From positions 1 to 49,909 of the forward strand of contig NZ_JAFFQD010000038.1 of assembly GCF_016918565.1 (NCBI RefSeq): a stretch of 49,909 bases of DNA, written 5' to 3'. This DNA comes from Desulfogranum marinum (lineage in GTDB: Bacteria; Desulfobacterota; Desulfobulbia; Desulfobulbales; Desulfobulbaceae). A program made the translations under genes and the position numbers. The notes beneath the pieces were generated by a model, which saw only the letters and a program-made list of their open reading frames with translations, had not been told where the DNA came from and ran no database searches. Positions 17,979 to 25,797 of this stretch are shown piece after piece (positions within the stretch are counted from its first letter, which is position 1; each line of letters begins with the position of its first letter).

Positions 17979-18313
17979 GTTCAATCTCCTCTCATTTTAC
18001 AACTATTCAACGAAGATCTGAAAGCTGTCTATCTATCCGGAACTGTAACTGTCCAACAGTGCTCCAAATGTTCGAAGGCTGAACGATTTAGCAGATAAGC
18101 CCCGACTTCGACACATCGGCATGCTGGGCGGGCCGATCGTAAAAAGTTGGGGTGCGGCTGAACAATTAGGTCATATTTACCAGCAGAAACCAACCATGAC
18201 AGTCCCTTTCCCTGTATACTGTATGTTCAATTTCCATGAAGACAACGCCCTTCTATCTCCATTCGAACTGACAATATCTATAAAGAGCGCCTTGCGGAAA
18301 AGATTCTTTCCCC

Positions 18314-18549
18314 TAACTCGGATTTCTCATCAATAAAGTTTTTCGCAGGGCAAGGCACAGGCCGCGCAGCTGTAGTAAACTACCGCAAGTGGTTTGTAAC
18401 GCAGACCCTGCGGAAAAATCTATTGACCCGAAGGGGGTACTTTTTGATTGAAAACGAAAAACATACTGTTAATTGGGCAATTAATTTTTAAGAAATAATA
18501 TCAATCAGTTGAGTTTAAAGTCAAAAAGTTCATGAGAAATTCGGGCTAA
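18314..18549. repeat. Pair of inverted motif copies bounding a possible element
   Basis: On the minus strand 18332-18314 reads TGATGAGAAATCCGAGTTA, and on the plus strand 18530-18549 reads TCATGAGAAATTCGGGCTAA. The two are inverted relative to each other about 200 bases apart. The same motif occurs singly at 24029, 40001, 42637 (minus) and 44288. Confidence 0.5.
18330..18426. repeat. Inverted-repeat element (97 bp)
   Basis: A 21-base left arm (18330-18350) and right arm (18406-18426) are imperfect inverted repeats: TCAATAAAGTTTTTCGCAGG against TCAATAGATTTTTCCGCAGG, with three differences. Between them is GC-rich sequence with GGCCGCGCAGCTGTAGTAAA. It resembles small intergenic repeats and could fold into one long hairpin. 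Confidence 0.6.
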
Positions 18550-18800
18550 ACGGTGCGCAAACACTGCGGCCGAGTTTTACAAAAATCACCGAATGCTCAC
18601 AATAGGAGGTATACAAGCAACAGAAACAGCTGAAGGTCGGAGAAATAATCTAGAAAATAAAGAACCAAGTGCATATGCATCTACATTGAGGTTGCATATT
18701 AATCGGAAACCATCAATGTGCCAGGCTGCCCGGGGCGACGTTTGTACTGTCCAGCAACAAGGGCGGTCCGTTGGTTATCATTCAAGAGTACCGTGAAAAA

Positions 18801-18976
18801 AAGGATAGCTTAAAAAGGGACTTTTTTTCAAGGGCAGGTAAAGCATGACGCAGAGGCGTGGCGGAAATTGTACCACAGCATATACTTGATATCGGAGTCC
18901 GGCCTACCGCCGAGGATAGTTTTTTAGGATGTAACGAAAATGTAAATGGATGAGCAATTTTTCAGGATAGCCTTTA
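18801..18976. repeat. Terminal-inverted-repeat element, full copy
   Basis: It shares with the copies at 25557 and 39397 a core of TACCACAG.CATA, GATAT, CGAGGATA and TTTTTT, plus upstream TTCAAGG.CAGG. The right end read on the minus strand is GGCTATCCTGAAAAATTGCT, close to the family consensus GGCTATCTTGAAAAATTAGC. The left end is more degenerate. It ends 33 bases from the tupC stop codon. Confidence 0.65.
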
Positions 18977-19009
18977 AAAATACCCAATGCCTTGTGCGGC
19001 CTTCCTGTG

Positions 19010-20035
19010 TCACAACCATTCCACTGCATCCGGTTTTAATTTAAGGGTTACCGCATCACCTATGGCCAGCCGTAATTGCGCGTATTCATCAACCGGCAAA
19101 AGCACGGTAACCATCACCCCGGCATTCACAATCAAGCGTACTTTCTCCCCTTCCGCCATCATCAGATTGATAGTGCCGAAAAGCACACCTCGCCTTTGTT
19201 GGACCTGTTGCCCTCCCTGAACGAGTTTAATCTTGTCAGGATTTAAATAAACCCTATAGTCACGCCCCTCTGCCTCTGGAACAAAACCAGGCAAACTAAA
19301 AGGAATTTTTTGCTGCAACAGACAAATCTTTTGCCCTTTCCCTTTACTTTCCAAGGAACAGGAAAAAATATTTTCATAGCTCGTATCAACCAGTTCTCCT
19401 TTTTCAAGGACAACTGTTTCATCGGCAAGCCCTGCTGCCTGCAGGCGATCATGGGAGGTAAAGAGAATAGTGCATCGTGTCTCCAGGTTGACCCTGGTCA
19501 GCAGGGCGCGAATAACTGCCTGATTTTCGACATCAACGTTTGCTGTCGGTTCATCGCACAACATCACCTCCGGAGAGAGAGCCAGCGCCCTGGCAAGCGC
19601 CAACCTTTGTGTTTCTCCACCAGATAGCTCGGCAGCAGATGCACCCCTGTAGGCAGCCAGATCGACCATATCAAGGGCTTCATCAATTACCGCCTGCCGA
19701 CGCTCTTTTGTCATCCCTCGAATTTTGAGACCAAACTCAATATTCTTAAACACCGTAGTCGTGAACATTATCGGGTACTGGTCAACCATCACCACCCGCC
19801 TGCGCAGCTTATGCAGTTCCGTCCGTCCAAAAAAAACAGACTGACCAGCAAACACAACCTGGCCTGAAGCTGGAGCTTCAAGAAAGGAGAGGATGTTAAA
19901 CAGGGTTGTTTTTCCAGCACCATTGGCGCCGAGCAGACCATATATTTTCCCGGATTCAATCTCCAGTTTCTTGATATTTAAGACGGTCTTGCCATTATAC
20001 TGCTGCGTTACCTGCTGAAGCTCATACTGTATCAA
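19010..20035 (-). CDS. tupC: Tungstate ABC transporter ATP-binding protein
   Basis: A 341-residue ABC ATPase: Walker A GANGAGKTT near residue 37, signature ELSGGETQRLALARAL, Walker B LCDEPTANVD, and a C-terminal TOBE-like domain (residues about 260-341) of the kind used by molybdate/tungstate importers to sense the anion. It powers uptake through TupB. The start is TTG at 20035, overlapping the tupB stop (TTGA), with GAGG 5 bases upstream. Gene order and the TupA partner favour tungstate over molybdate. Confidence 0.88.
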   Translation of the reverse strand: MIQYELQQVTQQYNGKTVLNIKKLEIESGKIYGLLGANGAGKTTLFNILSFLEAPASGQVVFAGQSVFFGRTELHKLRRRVVMVDQYPIMFTTTVFKNIEFGLKIRGMTKERRQAVIDEALDMVDLAAYRGASAAELSGGETQRLALARALALSPEVMLCDEPTANVDVENQAVIRALLTRVNLETRCTILFTSHDRLQAAGLADETVVLEKGELVDTSYENIFSCSLESKGKGQKICLLQQKIPFSLPGFVPEAEGRDYRVYLNPDKIKLVQGGQQVQQRRGVLFGTINLMMAEGEKVRLIVNAGVMVTVLLPVDEYAQLRLAIGDAVTLKLKPDAVEWL

Positions 20036-20727
20036 AGACGACCTCTTCCCTGAACAAAATTAAACAAGACATTCATGATAAGACTTATACTCATCAGCAC
20101 CAAACCAAGAGCGACGGCCAGAGTAAAAGACCCTTTATCATACTCCAGGGCCATTGCAGTGGTCATGGTTCGCGTAAATCCCTTTATGTTCCCACCCAAC
20201 ATCATGGAAATCCCTATCTCGGAGACAACCCTTCCAAAAGCCGAAATAACAGCTGCGCAGATACCGAACTGTGCTTCCCGCAAAATAACAAGTACGGTTT
20301 GCAGGGAATTGGCGCCCAAGGTTTTGGCAGTCTTGGAATACCGCTCATCAATGCGGCTGACAGCAGCAATGGTTAAGGCAGCGATTAACGGAGTAATGAG
20401 AAAAACCTGACCGACTATGATGGCGTTCTGGGTATACAGTAAATCAAATACACCAAACACACCTCGCCTGGATATAAAAGCATAAACAAACAACCCAATA
20501 ACAACGGTGGGCATGGCGAGCATGGTGTTAAGCAAGGTAATAACCATTCTTTTGCCTTTAATATTGCCATAGGCAATAAAAAATCCCAATGGTATGCCGC
20601 CCACTGCCGCCACAAGGGTTGAGATGCAACTCACCCGAAGCGAGACTCTTACCACCTGAAAGAGCTCAGGATCCAGGGTTACCACCAGGCTGATTGCGGA
20701 AAGGAAACTATCTATAAAAAAAGACAT
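20032..20727 (-). CDS. tupB: Tungstate ABC transporter permease
   Basis: A 231-residue inner membrane protein with about five to six hydrophobic segments and the binding-protein-dependent permease loop (ISAFGRVVSEIGISMMLGGN), which matches TupB/WtpB-like permeases. It forms the channel that takes tungstate from TupA. It overlaps tupC by four bases. The ribosome binding site is poor, and a terminator-like hairpin lies between it and tupA, so it is probably expressed at a lower level than the binding protein. Confidence 0.88.
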   Translation of the reverse strand: MSFFIDSFLSAISLVVTLDPELFQVVRVSLRVSCISTLVAAVGGIPLGFFIAYGNIKGKRMVITLLNTMLAMPTVVIGLFVYAFISRRGVFGVFDLLYTQNAIIVGQVFLITPLIAALTIAAVSRIDERYSKTAKTLGANSLQTVLVILREAQFGICAAVISAFGRVVSEIGISMMLGGNIKGFTRTMTTAMALEYDKGSFTLAVALGLVLMSISLIMNVLFNFVQGRGRL

Positions 20728-21002
20728 AAGAGGTTAAATTGTATACTCTCAATAGAGGAAGACTGTGCTGTAAAAACTTCAATCTACGGTGTTCCATACT
20801 TTTTCGCAGTACCGAACACGCACAAGCCTGTACACCTGAAAAAACTCTGTTACGTACCTCTTTTTGAGGCAGTCATTGTAGGAGCTCGTGATGGCATAGT
20901 GATACTTCCACCAAAGATACAAACACAAAACGCGCACCCTTTTCCAGGATGCGCGCTTTCAATAGTCTATGGCGAGTACGGTCAGCACCGCTCCCCTGTT
21001 AC
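20728..21002 (-). other. Leader between tupA and tupB
   Basis: A 275-base gap inside the transporter operon. Apart from the terminator-like hairpin at 20921-20955 next to tupA, no gene or known riboswitch is visible. A second promoter for tupBC could lie here. Confidence 0.4.
20921..20955 (-). terminator. Intra-operon terminator/attenuator after tupA
   Basis: On the minus strand CGCGCATCC (20955-20947) pairs with GGGTGCGCG (20939-20931), a 9-bp GC-rich stem with one G-U pair and a 7-base loop, followed by TTTTGTGTTT. It would stop many transcripts after tupA and leave less for tupB and tupC. Confidence 0.75.
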
Positions 21003-21893
21003 TTACAGTGCGTCCGGGTAAAAGAGCTGCTTATCCAGCAAACGATAACTGCCGATTACATTCTGTCCTTTTTCCGAGGTAATCCACTGGGCAAATTCTT
21101 TTGCCAATTCATACTTAACATGGGGATGCTTTTTCGGATTTACCGGGATAACCCCATAAGGGTTTGCCAGCAACGGATCGCCTTCACACTGTACGTCGAG
21201 ATCAATGGGTACTTCGCGGCCGAATTTATATTTGATATAGGTACCGCGGTCGGCAAGCGTATAAGCCTGCTTTTCATCAGCAATGGTCAAGGTCTTGCCC
21301 ATTCCCTGGCCAACAGAAAAATACCATTCACCCGATCCGGCAGGATGGGCAGAGGTAACTTCAACTTTTTTCCCTTTTTTCACAATCTCCGCAGTCACTG
21401 TTTCCATAGGTAAACCTGTCGCCTGCCACAGAGCCTGCTCCTTGGTATGGGTTCCTGAATCATCACCACGGGAGATAAACGGCGCACCGGCCTCGGCAAC
21501 TTTTTTCAACGCTGCTGCAGCGTCTTTGGTACCATGTATCTTTGCCTGATCGCTCTGAGGACCAAGAATGACAAAATCATTATGCATGACTGCGTATCGC
21601 TTGGTACCGTATCCTTCAGCAACAAATTGTTCCTCGCGTCCTTTTGCATGAACAAATATCACGTCTACGTTGCCGTCTTTTCCATCTCTGATGGCAGCAC
21701 CGGTTCCCTTGGCAATAACCTTAACTTTGATACCGGTATCTTTTTCCAAAACCGGCAGCAGGACATCAAGCAAGCCTGAGGCCTGGGTACTGGTAGTGGT
21801 AGACATTTTCAGTACCTTTTCCTCGGCCACCGCCATTTGGCTGATCAAGAGGCCTGACAACATTGCCGCAATAATCCCTGTTATTTTTTTCAT
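21003..21893 (-). CDS. tupA: Tungstate-binding periplasmic protein
   Basis: A 296-residue exported binding protein. Residues 1-23 are a signal peptide (MKKITGIIAAMLSGLLISQMAVA). The mature start includes LKMSTTTSTQASGLL, the TTSTQ motif that binds the oxyanion in TupA proteins. Further features are GTGAAIRDGKDGNVDVIFVHA and RGDDSGTHTKE. TupA is highly selective for tungstate. A good ribosome binding site (GGAG) precedes the ATG. It follows the HTH-PBP gene by 46 bases on the same strand, so both are probably co-transcribed. Confidence 0.93.
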   Translation of the reverse strand: MKKITGIIAAMLSGLLISQMAVAEEKVLKMSTTTSTQASGLLDVLLPVLEKDTGIKVKVIAKGTGAAIRDGKDGNVDVIFVHAKGREEQFVAEGYGTKRYAVMHNDFVILGPQSDQAKIHGTKDAAAALKKVAEAGAPFISRGDDSGTHTKEQALWQATGLPMETVTAEIVKKGKKVEVTSAHPAGSGEWYFSVGQGMGKTLTIADEKQAYTLADRGTYIKYKFGREVPIDLDVQCEGDPLLANPYGVIPVNPKKHPHVKYELAKEFAQWITSEKGQNVIGSYRLLDKQLFYPDAL

Positions 21894-21939
21894 TCTTTCT
21901 CCTATTTTTAATTATATACCAATGAACAAATGAGCATTA

Positions 21940-22851
21940 TCACCCATCAACTTGAAATACCATTTTTCCAGATAGATTTATATCGTAGCCCACCTTTTGC
22001 GTGACCGCTTTTTGAAATTCATCCTGCTCCAAAAGTCCGAGGAAGTGCTGGATGGGTTTTTCAAAAAAAAGATGACGGGAAATTAAAAAATCAAATCGTT
22101 CCCAGCGCAGCGGCAAAAAACCGAGATCCAGTGCACCGGCGACAGCTTCTATCCCAGGGCCGACGTCTGCACGCCCTGCTAAAATTTCCAAACCTACATC
22201 GAGGTGCTTGGCAACTTCGTAATCGTAGCCGGAAATTTTTTCCCCGGCCATATTCCTCTTTTTCAATTCGTTATCAAGAAGAAGACGCGTTCCAGTCCCA
22301 AGAGGACGATTAACAAGACGCACACCTTTTCGGCCCAAATCTGCGACTTCATGAATACCCAGCGGATTGTCCTTTTTAAAAAGCAACCCCTGTTGCCGTT
22401 TACAAAAATTAACAACCACCGGCATTGCCTTTAACTCTTCAAAAGCAAATTGAAAATTGTAATCACTATCGTCATCCTGCACCAGATGGCTGGAAGCAAT
22501 ATGACACAGCCCCTGGCGCAAGGCATGGATCCCCCCCATACTGCCGACATTTGCAAATACGGCCAAACACCCTTTCATTGAGGCGTTAAACATGGCAATA
22601 ACCTGGTCCAGCAATAAATCATTACTACCAGCAAGGATTATGACTCCTTTGCCTGCAGGCAGCTGTCCAGCCTGCTTGGGAAAATTGGTGGTATTATTGT
22701 CCACCCACTGCTCAACCAAATGTTGAGGAAAGAGCCATTTTCCAGTCACTTTAGTCGCAGGTAGTTCCTTGTCTGCCACCAAAGTATAAATCATTTTTTC
22801 ATTAACATTGAGAAATGCCGCCACTTCTCTGGTTGTCATCAACTTACTCAT
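21940..22851 (-). CDS. HTH regulator with PBP-like sensor domain
   Basis: A 303-residue protein. Residues 1-50 form an excisionase/MerR-type helix-turn-helix (TTREVAAFLNVNEKMIYTLV, then KWLFPQHLVEQWV). Residues about 70-300 are a PBP-like domain of the type also found at the end of some MoeA proteins (NVGSMGGIHALRQGLCHIAS, RPLGTGTRLLLDNEL, GRADVGPGIEAVA). The MoeA-PBP fusion at 25798 carries a clear homologue of this domain. With no signal peptide it works in the cytoplasm, probably as a tungstate/molybdate- or cofactor-responsive regulator of the tup genes just downstream and possibly of the divergent MoeB-like gene. A ribosome binding site (GGGAG) precedes the ATG. The ligand is inferred from context. 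Confidence 0.82.
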   Translation of the reverse strand: MSKLMTTREVAAFLNVNEKMIYTLVADKELPATKVTGKWLFPQHLVEQWVDNNTTNFPKQAGQLPAGKGVIILAGSNDLLLDQVIAMFNASMKGCLAVFANVGSMGGIHALRQGLCHIASSHLVQDDDSDYNFQFAFEELKAMPVVVNFCKRQQGLLFKKDNPLGIHEVADLGRKGVRLVNRPLGTGTRLLLDNELKKRNMAGEKISGYDYEVAKHLDVGLEILAGRADVGPGIEAVAGALDLGFLPLRWERFDFLISRHLFFEKPIQHFLGLLEQDEFQKAVTQKVGYDINLSGKMVFQVDG

Positions 22852-23126
22852 TGTTTCTCCCAGCCTGTTTCGATATAATTGCTGTCATATATTGGTCATT
22901 CCATTGCCCACAAGTCAATACCAAAAAGCAACAACTAACTTTTTTTCTTTAAAAACAACCATAAATGACCATAAGCAACACTCTTCTGCACAGGTAACAG
23001 CTCTCGCAACTCTCTCATCGCGAAAAACGCTATGCCCACCATTTGCTTGACACCCTTACATATTACTTTTAGTTTGGTTAAATTGAGTAATATGTGGAGG
23101 ATATAAAATTATAACCAGAGAAAGAC
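22852..23126. promoter_or_regulatory. Divergent promoter region of the HTH-PBP/tup and moeB-like genes
   Basis: The region between divergent genes holds ATTGGTCATT (22891-22900) and an inverted AATGACCA (22964-22971), a direct repeat ACCATAA (22958-22964 and 22968-22974, one helical turn apart), a TTGACA at 23047-23052, and the palindrome at 23059-23094. These are candidate operator and promoter parts; none has been tested. Confidence 0.45.
23059..23094. promoter_or_regulatory. Palindrome upstream of the moeB-like gene
   Basis: CATATTACT (23059-23067) and AGTAATATG (23086-23094) are perfect 9-base inverted repeats with an 18-base spacer. The palindrome overlaps the expected promoter region downstream of the TTGACA box and is a good candidate operator for the regulator encoded on the other strand. 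Confidence 0.5.
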
Positions 23127-23828
23127 ATGGCGAGCATTTTTCCGAAAACACTTTCAAGAAACAGTGAAGCTCTCACGGCAGCACAACAGCAAATACTCAC
23201 AAGCAGCCATATCGCTGTTATCGGATGCGGCGGACTTGGCGGCTATGCTATAGAAGAACTTGCCCGTATCGGCATTGGCTGGCTGACCATTTACGACCCC
23301 GACACATTCAGTCCCAGCAACTGCAACCGCCAGATTAACGCTCTTAACTCGACGCAAGGCAAAAACAAAGCAGAAGTGGCTGCGCAACGTATTCTGGATA
23401 TGGGCACAGGGTGTATACCAAAAGCGATTCCTTTTGACTATAGAGATCACTTACCGAAAAAGAAACACGACATAGGTGTGGTTATCGATTGTTTGGACAG
23501 CATAGAAACCCGATTTCATCTCTCAGATCTCTGCAACACGCTTGCCATTCCCCTCGTCCATGGAGCCGTGACAAGCTGGTACGGACAACTCGGAGTCCAG
23601 CTTCCCGGGTTCAACCTTGCAGCAGCCATCTTCCCTGCTAAAACAAACCAATCTGCTGAGCAAAGTCCCCCCTCTGTCCTCTCCTTTACAGTAGCAACCA
23701 TCGCCAGTCTTCAGGCATGCGAAGCTGTCAAACTTTTACTTGGCATCCCTTCACCACTGCACAACAACTGGGCCCAGATTGATCTCAAACACAACACTTT
23801 TGACTATATGCCGGCTACTCACCCCTAA
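23127..23828 (+). CDS. MoeB/ThiF/HesA-family adenylyltransferase
   Basis: A 233-residue E1-like enzyme: nucleotide motif IGCGGLGGYAIEELARIG near residue 32, NCNRQINA, and DCLDSIETR. Family members adenylate the C-terminal glycine of MoaD or ThiS so that it can receive sulfur. This protein lacks the CxxC pairs of the structural zinc site found in E. coli MoeB, so it belongs to the shorter HesA/ThiF-like group. Its position among W/Mo genes points to MoaD as the partner, with the moaD-like protein at 235 a candidate. Ribosome binding is modest (AGAGAAAG). Confidence 0.83.
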   Translation: MASIFPKTLSRNSEALTAAQQQILTSSHIAVIGCGGLGGYAIEELARIGIGWLTIYDPDTFSPSNCNRQINALNSTQGKNKAEVAAQRILDMGTGCIPKAIPFDYRDHLPKKKHDIGVVIDCLDSIETRFHLSDLCNTLAIPLVHGAVTSWYGQLGVQLPGFNLAAAIFPAKTNQSAEQSPPSVLSFTVATIASLQACEAVKLLLGIPSPLHNNWAQIDLKHNTFDYMPATHP

Positions 23829-24300
23829 ACCGAAATCCTCCTGAACAGCTGGTTGCCTTACTCACCTGCCTACCGTTTCATTATGTGATGCGCCCTCAGG
23901 TGGAATTGCATATTTTCTCCCTGTTCGCTAACGGTCAGCTGATTCGCATCATTTTCTTCAGTATTTTGGCAATGAATAGAAACATCTACCATAGATTGCT
24001 AAAAACTTTGCTCCTGATTCCCTCTGAACTGATGAGCAATTTCGGCTAATCGGATTCATTGGAAATGGTTGCAAAAAACGATTCCTCTCAGTAAAAAAGA
24101 AGAACTGTTTATGGCTCATCCCTTTTAATGCAAAAACGACGTTCAAAAGATGTAACCACATACCCCATCATATTTGTAACCGGCATAACGCGACCACTAA
24201 GACCCTGCAACAATCTGCAGGTAAAATGTAAACAGCGCCCTGGCAGTTTTCACGGCTCAAGCCCGTTTTTCCTCAAAAAACAACAGCAATCAATATACTT
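23829..24300 (+). other. Non-coding region between moeB-like and moeA genes
   Basis: About 470 bases with no credible gene on either strand. It contains one copy of the recurrent motif (24029-24049, CTGATGAGCAATTTCGGCTA). No clear terminator or promoter is visible. Confidence 0.5.
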
Positions 24301-25539
24301 ATGAAAGGTTTTTTCAAGCTTATCAGCTCCAGTGAATTCACCGGGCTTTTTGAACAATTTCTTCCCATTGCAACAGAAAAAGTAACGCTCGCAGATGGTC
24401 ACCAACGTGTCCTGGGCACTGACATCCTGGCTGGAGACAACCTGCCACCCTTTTCCAGGTCCACCATGGATGGATATGCGGTAAGAGCCAAGGATACCTT
24501 TGGCTGCTCTGAGTCAGAGCCGGCACTGCTGAATGTGATAGGCGAAATAGCCATGGGCAGTTCCGGCAGACAATACACCCTTCGCCCCGGCCAGGCTCTT
24601 CGTATCTGGACGGGCGGTGAGCTACCCCAAAAAGGTGATGGTGTGGTTATGGTGGAATATACCCACCAGCTTGACGAGCAAACCGTAGAAATTTTTCGTC
24701 CGGTAGCTCCGGGACAAAATACCATTCGCGCCGGGGAAGATTATCAGGAAGGAGCCGCTGTTCTGCAACAGGGAAGAAAACTTCGTCCAGCAGACCTTGG
24801 TGTTCTTGCCGGGCTTGGAATTACATCGATTCCGGTGTACCGCCAACCACGGGTGGCCATCATATCAACCGGTGACGAGCTTGTACAACCTAACCGGCAG
24901 CCTGGTCCGGGACAGATACGCGATATCAATTCAACCACCCTGGCTGCACTTGTTACAGAGGCGGGTGGTATACCTCTCCCTCTTGGTATCATCGGCGACG
25001 ACCTCAACACCATGAAAGAAGCCTGCATAAAAGCACTTGAAGAGGCGGATGTGCTCCTCCTTTCCGGTGGCAGTTCCGTGGGCCGAAGAGATTTCACCTT
25101 ACAGGTCCTGGAACAGATACCGCAGACCAGGGTACTGGCTCACGGAGTATCCATTCGGCCGGGAAAGCCCACTATTCTTGCCAGTCTGGGGAACCAAGCC
25201 TTGTTTGGCCTACCAGGCCATGTGGCCTCAGCAATGGTTGTTTTCTACCTGTTTGTCCGTCCTCTGCTGCATAAGTTCCAAGGACGGCCCTGTACAATGG
25301 GGCTCCAGGCAATCCGGGCAATCACGGGCCAGCAAATTCCATCAACCATTGGCCGAGAAGAGTACGTTAGGGTGCAATTAACTCCCCAACCCGAGGATGC
25401 ACCTCCCCTTGCCACGCCTATTTATGGTAAATCCGGCCTGCTTAAACCCTTGGTACAGGCTGATGGCCTGTTGACCATTGGCCGTGATGTTGAAGGGTTA
25501 GACAAAGGAGTAGAGGCAACGATACTGCTTTTTCCTTAA
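24301..25539 (+). CDS. moeA: Molybdopterin molybdenumtransferase MoeA
   Basis: A 412-residue protein of normal MoeA length. It shows the N-terminal PPFSRSTMDGYAVRA motif near residue 50, the GGELPQKGDGVVMVEY region, ISTGDEL near 194, LLSGGSSVGRRDF near 255 with the catalytic aspartate, RPGKPT, and GLPGHVASAMV. MoeA inserts molybdate or tungstate into adenylylated molybdopterin. Weak ribosome binding site. A second MoeA-type gene follows, separated by a repeat element. Confidence 0.94.
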   Translation: MKGFFKLISSSEFTGLFEQFLPIATEKVTLADGHQRVLGTDILAGDNLPPFSRSTMDGYAVRAKDTFGCSESEPALLNVIGEIAMGSSGRQYTLRPGQALRIWTGGELPQKGDGVVMVEYTHQLDEQTVEIFRPVAPGQNTIRAGEDYQEGAAVLQQGRKLRPADLGVLAGLGITSIPVYRQPRVAIISTGDELVQPNRQPGPGQIRDINSTTLAALVTEAGGIPLPLGIIGDDLNTMKEACIKALEEADVLLLSGGSSVGRRDFTLQVLEQIPQTRVLAHGVSIRPGKPTILASLGNQALFGLPGHVASAMVVFYLFVRPLLHKFQGRPCTMGLQAIRAITGQQIPSTIGREEYVRVQLTPQPEDAPPLATPIYGKSGLLKPLVQADGLLTIGRDVEGLDKGVEATILLFP

Positions 25540-25556
25540 TTGGCGATACGGCATTA

Positions 25557-25697
25557 GGGTGTCTTGAATAATTAGAAAATTCGTTCAAATTCGAGGCGCA
25601 TCTAAAATTTTACCACAGGCATATACCCATATTCCGAGGATAAAATTTTGGATGGAACAAAGAAGTTGGACGAATTAGCAATTATTCAAGATAGCCA
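25557..25697. repeat. Terminal-inverted-repeat element, full copy
   Basis: The ends are GGGTGTCTTGAATAATTAG (25557 onward) and, read on the minus strand from 25696, GGCTATCTTGAATAATTGCT, an imperfect inverted repeat of about 27 bases. The interior has the family core TACCACAGGCATATA, ATATTCCGAGGATA and AATTTT. It begins 17 bases after the moeA stop codon. Confidence 0.7.
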
Positions 25698-25797
25698 TTA
25701 ATGCAGCAACTGAAGAGCACCTGCATCCCTTTCACCAACAATCAAAAACGCAGGCTACCTCTTCCCAAGAAACACTATCACAACAGCCGGAGCTGTC

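Larger units (their letters stand above)
17979..19009 (+). other. Repeat-rich non-coding region upstream of the leukocidin-like gene
   Basis: About 1 kb without a credible gene. It holds two inverted copies of the CTGATGAGAAATTCGGGCTAA-like motif (18314-18332 and 18530-18549), an inverted-repeat element inside that pair (18330-18426) and a full terminal-inverted-repeat element (18801-18976). The open frame at 18593-18796 has no recognisable product and may be a remnant. The region looks like a landing site for mobile DNA. Confidence 0.55.

Noticed and set aside
18593..18796. Small gene of 67 codons
   Set aside because: An AGGAGG-like site lies inside rather than before it, the product matches nothing known, and the region is full of repeats.
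21940..22851. TunR-type tungstate regulator
   Set aside because: TunR has a ModE-like sensor and a recombinase-like DNA-binding part; this protein has an excisionase-type HTH and a PBP-like domain.
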